From NCBI GenBank assembly GCA_937880065.1, contig CALFMA010000152.1, forward strand, positions 1-11,779: a DNA stretch of 11,779 nt, given 5' to 3'. The position numbers and the translations under genes were made by a program. This DNA comes from an uncultured Ruminococcus sp. GTDB taxonomy: Bacteria > Bacillota_A > Clostridia > Oscillospirales > Ruminococcaceae. The notes under the pieces are model-generated. The model was not told the origin of the DNA. It saw only the letters and a program-made list of their open reading frames with translations, and made no database searches. Shown here one piece after another: positions 1 through 6,198 of the stretch. Numbering within the stretch: the stretch's first letter is position 1; each line of letters opens with the position of its first letter.

Positions 1-602
1 CCGTTATATAATGCAAATGAACAGACGTCACCCTCCTCATAATCAAGGGGGTCAACTTTAAGTACAGAGGCAAGTACACTCAAACCATAATAATATTCTG
101 TACCAGCCTCATCCTTATAACGGATGCTCCAATGAGCTGAGCCGTCATAAGTTTTACTTGTAACGGTGAGATTCTTTTTCTCCATTACATCGCTACAATT
201 TCCTGATTTTTTTAAGACTGCGTTTTCGTCAACTGTATAGTGATATGCATGAGCATATACAGGACTATCAGCTGCGGGATATACTTTTGTGAGTTTTATT
301 TCGCCATTTGCAACGAAAATATCACCATAGGCAATATCTGTCGGAGCGTTCTCCCATATCACTTTGTCGGTAGTATAACTGCCATTTGATTTAGGATACA
401 GATAACGGAACTGCGGAAGTCCGTCGCCGTATGTGCCTACATACACGAAAAATTCCTTTGCATCAAATTTCTCAGCATCATATGCAATAGCAGCATTTTC
501 TCTTTCATTTTCGGCATTGACAGGAATTACATTTGAAAGCGTGGGAATAAGCATACCAACGCCAACACATACTGCACTTAATCCGAATACAAATCGTTTC
601 AT
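1..602 (-). CDS. Secreted protein of unknown function (C-terminus beyond window)
   Basis: The minus-strand frame is open from an ATG at 602-600 to the window edge, giving 200 residues with no stop. A strong Shine-Dalgarno (AAGGAGG, plus-strand 610-616) lies 7 bases before the ATG and fixes the start. The N-terminus (MKRFVFGLSAV...) is a typical signal peptide: basic start, hydrophobic core, probable cleavage near residue 30 (VNA-ENE). The mature part is rich in aromatic and acidic residues (for example EFFVYVGTYGDGLPQFRYLY) and looks like a beta-rich extracellular domain. I do not recognise the family. It is divergent from the mannanase gene with a 316-bp shared upstream region, so a role in the same polysaccharide system is possible but only inferred. 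A carbohydrate-binding or dockerin module could lie in the missing C-terminal part. Confidence 0.8.
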   Translation of the reverse strand, partial: MKRFVFGLSAVCVGVGMLIPTLSNVIPVNAENERENAAIAYDAEKFDAKEFFVYVGTYGDGLPQFRYLYPKSNGSYTTDKVIWENAPTDIAYGDIFVANGEIKLTKVYPAADSPVYAHAYHYTVDENAVLKKSGNCSDVMEKKNLTVTSKTYDGSAHWSIRYKDEAGTEYYYGLSVLASVLKVDPLDYEEGDVCSFALYN

Positions 603-678
603 GGTAAAACCTCCTTTGTCGACTCTATAAAAATACATATACGATTTATACAGGAGCAATATTACCCCTGTTTTTTTC

Positions 679-707
679 ATTGTATCATTTTTATATGGAA
701 ATGTCAA
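679..707 (-). promoter_or_regulatory. Sigma-A promoter for the minus-strand secreted protein
   Basis: On the minus strand there is a perfect -35 TTGACA (plus-strand 702-707), a 17-bp spacer and a -10 TACAAT (plus-strand 679-684). Transcription would start near 672, giving a leader of about 70 bases before the ATG at 602. The leader contains a small 6-bp hairpin (651-670). This promoter is much closer to consensus than the mannanase promoter facing the other way. Confidence 0.75.
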
Positions 708-789
708 GGGATTATTTGTTTTTGTACAGAACATTCGATTGAATAATGACAAACGTCAAGAAATATGATGTTCTGAAATGATGTTATTC

Positions 790-825
790 TTTATGGTTCA
801 AAAACAACATTTTATGGTGCAAAAA
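790..825 (+). promoter_or_regulatory. Tandem 15-bp direct repeats, candidate AraC-type activator site
   Basis: TTTATGGTTCAAAAA (790-804) and TTTATGGTGCAAAAA (811-825) match at 14 of 15 positions and are offset by 21 bp, two helical turns. The second copy ends about 4 bp before the expected -35 hexamer of the mannanase promoter. AraC-family activators commonly bind two direct repeats about 21 bp apart next to a weak -35, and such a regulator is encoded just downstream at 3577-5796. The repeat is seen directly; the assignment to that regulator is inference. Confidence 0.55.
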
Positions 826-829
826 GTAA

Positions 830-858
830 TATGAATCTGCCTTTTCATAGTGTATAAT
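830..858 (+). promoter_or_regulatory. Mannanase/esterase gene promoter
   Basis: A perfect -10 TATAAT lies at 853-858. At 17-bp spacing the -35 would be 830-835 (TATGAA), far from TTGACA. A good -10 with a poor -35 suggests an activator-dependent promoter, in keeping with the direct repeats immediately upstream. The leader to the ATG at 919 is about 55 bases. Confidence 0.6.
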
Positions 859-918
859 TAAGACAGTAGAAAAGCAAGGCACATTGAAAATGCCAAATTA
901 TTCTGGGAGGGAATTCAA

Positions 919-3438
919 ATGAAAAAGGTATTATCAGCTTTATTGTCATCAGCAATTATAGTGAGCAATGTATCAGCATTGCCATTAAACACAAATGCAG
1001 CCTGGAAAGGGCAGTATGAATTTGAAAAAGGAAAAATCGTAAATTCAGGGGAAAATGGTGCGGAAATTACGTCAGTCAACGGTGCCAGCGGCGGAAAAGC
1101 AGTTGATATAAAAGACGGCGGAAATACGGTTTCTCTGACAGTAAATGCAGAAAATTCGGGAGCACACAGATTGAGTATACGCTATAATCAGCCTTATGAT
1201 GAGGACGGAAAATATCAGAATGTCATTGTAAACGGAAAAAGTGCAGGGGAGTTATTTTTCGATTATACAGGAGATGATTTTGGAGTAATAAGTATAAATG
1301 CTGACTTGGAATCTGGCAGCAATGAAATCGCAGTTGAAGCATCATGGGGTTGGACGAATCTTGACTGTCTGCTTGTAGAGGAGGGAAGTTTTTCCAATTA
1401 CACAAGTTCAGCAAAGCTTTCAAATCCAAATGCTACTGCTAAAACACAGGCTTTGTATAATTATCTTTGCGATACATACGGCAAAAATGTCATCTCAGGT
1501 CAGCAGGAATCTACATGGATGGGCAGCGAAAATTATGAGTTTGATATAATCAAGAATGCCAGCGGAAAATATCCTGCATTACGTGGTCTTGACTATATGG
1601 GCGATGACTTTTCAGGCTGTAATCGCCGTGCAATAGATTGGTACAAAAGAGGCGGCATTGTAACTATATGCTGGCATTGCGGCAGCGATTTCAGAGGAAG
1701 TCACACAGAATCTCTTGATACAGATTTGAACTGGAGCAGCGCATTAACTCCGGGTACAAGCGAGTATAACGCACTTATTGCAGGTATGGACAAGGGTGCA
1801 AAGGCACTTCTTGAATTAAAGGAAGCAGGTGTTCCTGTAATATGGCGACCATTTCACGAATTTGACGGAAAATGGTTCTGGTGGGGAAAAGGCGGAGCTG
1901 AAAATTTCAAAAAGCTTTGGCAGATAATGTATGACCGCTATACAAATCATTGGGGACTTGATAACCTTATCTGGAGTTTAGGTTACTGCGGAGATGTAAA
2001 CAGCGGTTGGTATCCCGGTGATGAATATGTAGATATAATCGGTGCTGATACTTACGTTAATCATACTGAATCCCTTGTGAATATGTATAATAAGACAGCA
2101 CAGGTAGCTGATAAACCCGTGTGCCTCCACGAAAACGGACCAATTCCTGACCCCGAAAAAATGAAAGCAGACGGAGCAAAATGGCTTTGGTTTATGACAT
2201 GGCATACATCATTTATTGACAGCAATCAGTTTAATACTGCATCATATATCAAGAGAATTTACAACAGCGATTATATGATTACACTTGATGAACTTCCCGA
2301 TGTTTACAGCTACGGCAATACTTCATCAGAGGACAATACTGCACCCGAATTCACAATAGCACCTCCCGAAGCAGTAAAAGGCGATATTAACGAGGACGGA
2401 GAAGTTACTATAGCAGATGCCGTGCTGCTTGAAAAGTGGATTTTAGGAAGCGGAACAAATAATTCTGTTAATTGGAAAAACGCCGATATATACACAGATA
2501 ACATAATTAATGTCTATGATATGATTGAAATGAGAAAGCTTATTTCCGAGGAAAAAAAGCCCGTAACTCCACCTACAACCGAATCGCAGAAGCCTACATA
2601 TAATTATGATTCTGCCAAGATATATGCTGAATATCCGTTGAGCTATAAAAATACAATTTCACAGGCAGGTACTGTTGTAAAGGAAAGCTATAACGGCATT
2701 AACGGAACAAATTCGCTGAATGTGTATTTGCCCTATGGTTATGATGAAAACAAAAAATATAATATTTTCTATTTTATGCACGGTATGGGGGATAATGAAA
2801 ATACATTATTTTTCAATGATAATGGTGAAATGCAGCGTGTGTTTGATAATATGATAAATAACGGTGATATTGAGCCGATGATAATTGTTACGCCTACATT
2901 TAACAAGTGCAGTAGTGATACTTTCTACAATGCCGAGAATTTCTACAAGGAATTCCGTGAAAGCGTAGTTCCATTTGTTGAGGGCAAATATTCAACTTAT
3001 GCAGTGTCAACTTCAAAGGAAGATATTGCAGCATCAAGAATGCACAGAGCTTATGGCGGTTTTTCAATGGGAAGTGTTTCTACATGGGCAGTCTTTGAAA
3101 ACTGCGTTGATATAGTCGGATATTTTATGCCTATGAGCGGCGGTCATCACTGGGGAACAGGAAATGCGGACGCAAGTGCTTTAGGACGTGCGGTTGATAA
3201 AGCAGGACTGAAAAAGAATGAATACTTCATTATGTCTGCAACAGGAACTTCTGATTTTGCATATTCTGTTCTTGCTCAGCAGATTGAAGATATGAAGAAA
3301 CAAAGTCAGTTTGAGTATACATCAGATTTTTCAAAGGGTAATTTCTGGTTTATTCTTGCAAATGGCGGCGAACATGGTTGGTACTATGTGCGTCAGTACA
3401 TCTACAATTGCCTGCCGTTCTTCTTCCGTCAGTCATAA
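919..3438 (+). CDS. Secreted cellulosomal GH26 beta-mannanase with dockerin and CE1-type esterase
   Basis: This is an 839-aa modular enzyme for acetylated or feruloylated beta-mannan or hemicellulose. The start ATG has GGGAGG (905-910) upstream at good spacing. Modules in order: signal peptide (1 to about 27), CBM35-like beta-sandwich (about 30-155), GH26 catalytic domain (about 166-466), type I-like dockerin (about 486-545), Pro/Thr linker, and an alpha/beta-hydrolase esterase (about 563-839). In GH26 the acid/base is probably E314 in WRPFHEFDG and the nucleophile E405 in CLHENG. In the dockerin the first calcium loop is clean (D489, N491, D493, G494, D500); the second (523-534) is degenerate. 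In the esterase the triad is probably S716 (GFSMGS), D779 and H819 (GGEHGW), with H621-G622 at the oxyanion hole. The family resembles the feruloyl/acetyl esterases of CE1; the exact acyl group cannot be read from sequence. The dockerin predicts attachment to a scaffoldin not seen here. Confidence 0.92.
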   Translation: MKKVLSALLSSAIIVSNVSALPLNTNAAWKGQYEFEKGKIVNSGENGAEITSVNGASGGKAVDIKDGGNTVSLTVNAENSGAHRLSIRYNQPYDEDGKYQNVIVNGKSAGELFFDYTGDDFGVISINADLESGSNEIAVEASWGWTNLDCLLVEEGSFSNYTSSAKLSNPNATAKTQALYNYLCDTYGKNVISGQQESTWMGSENYEFDIIKNASGKYPALRGLDYMGDDFSGCNRRAIDWYKRGGIVTICWHCGSDFRGSHTESLDTDLNWSSALTPGTSEYNALIAGMDKGAKALLELKEAGVPVIWRPFHEFDGKWFWWGKGGAENFKKLWQIMYDRYTNHWGLDNLIWSLGYCGDVNSGWYPGDEYVDIIGADTYVNHTESLVNMYNKTAQVADKPVCLHENGPIPDPEKMKADGAKWLWFMTWHTSFIDSNQFNTASYIKRIYNSDYMITLDELPDVYSYGNTSSEDNTAPEFTIAPPEAVKGDINEDGEVTIADAVLLEKWILGSGTNNSVNWKNADIYTDNIINVYDMIEMRKLISEEKKPVTPPTTESQKPTYNYDSAKIYAEYPLSYKNTISQAGTVVKESYNGINGTNSLNVYLPYGYDENKKYNIFYFMHGMGDNENTLFFNDNGEMQRVFDNMINNGDIEPMIIVTPTFNKCSSDTFYNAENFYKEFRESVVPFVEGKYSTYAVSTSKEDIAASRMHRAYGGFSMGSVSTWAVFENCVDIVGYFMPMSGGHHWGTGNADASALGRAVDKAGLKKNEYFIMSATGTSDFAYSVLAQQIEDMKKQSQFEYTSDFSKGNFWFILANGGEHGWYYVRQYIYNCLPFFFRQS

Positions 3439-3481
3439 ATGTTATCCCATTCGATTACAAAATCGAGTTAATTCCCAAGAG

Positions 3482-3511
3482 ACAGAGCCGAGTTTTTTAA
3501 CAAGGCTCTGT
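3482..3511 (+). terminator. Hairpin after the mannanase gene, possible terminator
   Basis: ACAGAGCC (3482-3489) and GGCTCTGT (3504-3511) form a perfect 8-bp stem with a 14-base loop containing a T6 run. It lies 43 bases past the stop and directly before the next promoter. What follows is T-rich (TTCGCTGTTG) but is not a clean U-tract. A second small stem (TCGATT/AATCGA, 3451-3466) precedes it. The position suits a terminator, but the weak U-tract keeps confidence modest. Confidence 0.45.
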
Positions 3512-3518
3512 TTCGCTG

Positions 3519-3547
3519 TTGACAAAAAAGTGTGGATATTGTATAAT
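3519..3547 (+). promoter_or_regulatory. Sigma-A promoter of the AraC-type regulator
   Basis: A perfect TTGACA (3519-3524), 17-bp spacer and perfect TATAAT (3542-3547) lie 29 bases before the ATG at 3577. This consensus promoter suggests steady expression of the regulator, independent of the weak mannanase promoter. I see no copy of the 790-825 repeat here. Confidence 0.85.
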
Positions 3548-3576
3548 TATATTAGTGAAAGTGCCGAGGTGATAAA

Positions 3577-5796
3577 ATGGAAAGCAAAGGCAGAATAGGT
3601 GTTATTGTTCCTCATATAAGCAGCAATACTGAAACGGAATTAATTGATGTGATATACAGAAAAGCCGCTGAATACGGCTATGATGTTCTTGTTATATCGG
3701 GCGTAATAAATTATGTAGATGATATGCTGGAAGGAATTTATTGCAAGGGTCAGACAAATATATATGACCTGATACTCTACGGAGATTTTGTCGGCTTTAT
3801 ATTTGAAGCAAATATTTTTTGCAGCGAAAAACAGCGGAAAATAATTCTTGATTTACTGAAAAAACGTGATATTCCTACAGTTGTTGTAAATTATGAGCAG
3901 CCATATTTTCCTGTTGTTTCAGCAGATGAAACTATGCTGTTTTATCTGACAACGGAACATCTCATAAAAGAGCATAATTGCCGTAAATTCTATTGTATCG
4001 GCGGTTATAAAGGGCATATTCCCTCAGAACAGCGTATATACGGATTCAGAAAAGCAATGGATAATGCAGGTATTGAATACGATGAAAGCAGTATTATTTA
4101 TGGTGATTACTGGCGTGATATTCCACGGCAGATAGCTCTTGACATTGCAAATGGCAAAATAGAAAAGCCTGACGGAATTATCTGCGGAAACGATATTATG
4201 GCTGTGGAAGTATGCCGAACACTTATGGAAAATGGTGTGAAAGTTCCCGAAGATGTAAAAGTAACAGGCTGTGACGGCAGTATAATTTCACAAACAGAAA
4301 GAGTGACTATTACAACTGTATCAAGTCAGTCTAAGCTTAATGGTATGCTTTCTATCCGTAAATTGCTTGGTATTATCGGTGAAGATGTTGCAGATGAAGC
4401 ATTTCCTCTTGAACTTGTTATTGGTGAAAGCTGTGGATGCGGTGAAAAAGGAAATTTGTGCAGCTGCAGAAGCCTTTCTGATATACGGGAATATGCGGGC
4501 ATTATATTTGAAATGCTGGAACATAGACGTACAAGCAGTCACGGTGAAATTAACAGGCGAATGTCTGAATGTAACAACATATATGACGTAACAGGTACAT
4601 TTTTAGGCTGCTGTTATATGATGCCTACTGGTATTAAGGCTGAATTGTGCTTGTGCGACGATTGGTGCAGGAGTATGAGTAATCCGCTAATCTACCGCAG
4701 AGGCGGATATTCCGACAAAATGATATTGGGAATGGAAGCTGATTATAACGGCTGTAATCAGATGATTGAATTTAATATACGTGATATATTCCCGTCGCTG
4801 AAAAAGCCTCATAATCCAAGATTAACGGTATTATCATCAATACATTATAAAGGTCAGATTTTCGGTTATGTAGGATTTACCTACAAAAAAGCTGCACATA
4901 TAATTTTTGACGAGTTTTATATGACTTGGTGCGATTCCGTAAGTATCGGTCTTAACAGCGTACAGAATAAAATGTACAAGGATTATGTAAACAAGCGTAT
5001 AGAATCCCTTTCAGAATTTGCCCCTGTACTTGGTATATACAACAGGCGTGGACTTATAAGCAAACTTGTGGGACTTATGGCAGACAATAACAGTTCAGAA
5101 TATCTGCTGATTCTTGTTTCATACATAAAAGAGGGGAGAGTGCGTTACAGCGTTCCTCCTATAAATTCAATAGTAAATGCTATGCGTCTTAGCAGGGATG
5201 ATTATATACTTGCAAGCATAGATGAAGAAATCATATCCGCAGTAATAAAAAATGACGGAAAGAAGCGTACATCTGCTGAATTGGCTGTAGATGTTTCCGA
5301 TAAGGTAAATGCATCATATAAAGGTGCAATTGAACTTAAAACAGACCGAATTGCTGTAATTTCAAAAGTTGTAACATCAGCGGATATTTTTGAAATTGAT
5401 AATCTTATATCTGTGCTGACAGATGAATTAAAGGGAAAAATGATGAGTCTGAGTTCGGGAATGTTCAGCTATAAGGATAGATTTATAGCTTTGAGAGATG
5501 ATATATTCAGACATCCCGAAAAAGAATGGAATATTGAGTCTATAATCAGAAGTATGGGCATAAGCAAAAGTCATTTTCAGCGAATATACAAGGAACTTTT
5601 TGACACAAGCTGTAAGGAGGATATAATAACTTCAAGAATGGAAAAGGCTAAATGGCTTCTTGAAAATACAATTATACCTGTAACTCAGATTGCGGAGCAA
5701 TGCGGATATTTCAACAGCAGCCATTTTATAAGACAATTCGGAACCCGTGTAGAAATGACTCCCTCAGACTATCGAAGAAAATTCAGAAAGGAATAA
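3577..5796 (+). CDS. LacI-type ligand-binding / degenerate GGDEF-like / AraC fusion transcriptional regulator
   Basis: This is a 739-aa cytoplasmic regulator. The ATG follows GAGGTG (3566-3571) at correct spacing. Residues 5-285 are a periplasmic-binding-protein-like sensor of the LacI/XylR type: IGVIVPHISS at the start, the PDGIICGNDIMAVEV segment near 198-212, and VPEDVKVTGCDG near 223-234, ending in a VIGESCGCGE motif. No N-terminal HTH precedes it, unlike LacI. Residues about 330-465 may be GAF-like. Residues about 475-615 resemble a diguanylate-cyclase domain: LGIYNRRGLISKL at 485-497 matches the LTGLYNRRG region, but the signature at about 544-552 reads ASIDEEI rather than GGDEF, so it is presumably inactive. 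Residues 640-739 are an AraC domain with two HTHs (IIRSMGISKSHFQRIYKELF; ITQIAEQ-like helix then GYFNSSHFIRQF) and a TPSDYRRKFR end. It probably senses a sugar and activates the upstream mannanase gene. The target and ligand are inferred. Confidence 0.88.
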   Translation: MESKGRIGVIVPHISSNTETELIDVIYRKAAEYGYDVLVISGVINYVDDMLEGIYCKGQTNIYDLILYGDFVGFIFEANIFCSEKQRKIILDLLKKRDIPTVVVNYEQPYFPVVSADETMLFYLTTEHLIKEHNCRKFYCIGGYKGHIPSEQRIYGFRKAMDNAGIEYDESSIIYGDYWRDIPRQIALDIANGKIEKPDGIICGNDIMAVEVCRTLMENGVKVPEDVKVTGCDGSIISQTERVTITTVSSQSKLNGMLSIRKLLGIIGEDVADEAFPLELVIGESCGCGEKGNLCSCRSLSDIREYAGIIFEMLEHRRTSSHGEINRRMSECNNIYDVTGTFLGCCYMMPTGIKAELCLCDDWCRSMSNPLIYRRGGYSDKMILGMEADYNGCNQMIEFNIRDIFPSLKKPHNPRLTVLSSIHYKGQIFGYVGFTYKKAAHIIFDEFYMTWCDSVSIGLNSVQNKMYKDYVNKRIESLSEFAPVLGIYNRRGLISKLVGLMADNNSSEYLLILVSYIKEGRVRYSVPPINSIVNAMRLSRDDYILASIDEEIISAVIKNDGKKRTSAELAVDVSDKVNASYKGAIELKTDRIAVISKVVTSADIFEIDNLISVLTDELKGKMMSLSSGMFSYKDRFIALRDDIFRHPEKEWNIESIIRSMGISKSHFQRIYKELFDTSCKEDIITSRMEKAKWLLENTIIPVTQIAEQCGYFNSSHFIRQFGTRVEMTPSDYRRKFRKE

Positions 5797-5909
5797 TAAT
5801 GCATACATTATGGGGCGAAATGTCATTTACTATTAATGAAATTTAGTGTATTATAATAGTATATTCACAATAAAAATATCTGCATATAATTTTTACTGTG
5901 ACATTATCT

Positions 5910-6042
5910 GAAAAAGGTTGACTAAGAGGGAAATTACATCCTTTTTCGGGAAATTGAGGGTGGACAAATCAGAGCAGTGCATCAGTTTAAACTGGTGCAT
6001 TTTCTGTATGTACAGATGCGACCTTTCTGTTGGAAAGGCATC
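5910..6042 (+). other. Hairpin-rich intergenic segment, possible structured RNA
   Basis: In the 402-bp gap between the regulator and the LRR gene, four stems follow each other: GAAAAAGG/CCTTTTTC (5910-5917 with 5940-5947), the near-perfect palindrome at 5977-6000, CTGT/ACAG (6004-6014), and GATG-CCTTTC/GAAAGG-CATC (6015-6042, with a 3-base bulge). The octamer GGGAAATT occurs twice (5928-5935 and 5948-5955). A TATAAT at 5852-5857 could start a transcript here, but no good -35 pairs with it. I match it to no known riboswitch or RNA family. No convincing protein is coded. Confidence 0.3.
5977..6004 (+). terminator. Probable intrinsic terminator downstream of the regulator
   Basis: TGCATCAGTTT (5978-5988) pairs with AAACTGGTGCA (5989-5999), allowing one G-U, to give an 11-bp palindrome that would fold with a small loop. 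It is followed by TTTT (6000-6003), then CTGT. It lies about 180 bases after the regulator stop and before the LRR promoter. The U-tract is short, so it may instead be part of the wider structured segment. Confidence 0.45.
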
Positions 6043-6100
6043 CGATCTTAATATAATTATCATAAAAAAATTACTCTATTTATATTTTGTTTTAAAAATA

Positions 6101-6143
6101 TTGACAAAAAACAGTATAAAATGTTGTGAAAATATGTTATATT
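6101..6143 (+). promoter_or_regulatory. Putative promoter region of the LRR surface protein
   Basis: A perfect TTGACA sits at 6101-6106, but no acceptable -10 lies at 16-18 bp from it. The best -10 is an extended one, TG-T-TATATT (6135-6143), 55 bases before the start codon. Either the extended -10 works without the TTGACA or the spacing is unusual. The region is strongly AT-rich, so hexamer matches carry limited weight. Confidence 0.35.
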
Positions 6144-6198
6144 AATCATATCAAACATAAATATTAAAGAATATCAATTATTTAAAGGAGGAATATTT

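Noticed and set aside
433..630. 65-codon plus-strand frame opposite the secreted protein
   Set aside because: It is antisense to a gene with signal peptide, ribosome site and promoter, and its end overlaps that ribosome site.
651..677. Hairpin followed by T7 on the plus strand, terminator-like
   Set aside because: No plus-strand gene precedes it. It lies in the leader of the minus-strand gene, and the stem has an A-C mismatch when read on the plus strand.
3311..3598. 95-codon frame overlapping the mannanase end and the regulator start
   Set aside because: It covers the terminator hairpin and a perfect promoter, and its sequence follows the other frame of the esterase domain.
5614..5640. AAGGAGG followed by an in-frame ATG inside the regulator
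   Set aside because: The spacing to ATG 5638 is 17 bases, too long, and translation from there would split the AraC domain and leave only its second helix-turn-helix.
5918..6145. 75-codon plus-strand frame in the regulator-LRR gap
   Set aside because: It starts at a TTG without a ribosome site, runs through the hairpins, the likely terminator and the promoter region, and has a composition set by AT-rich DNA.
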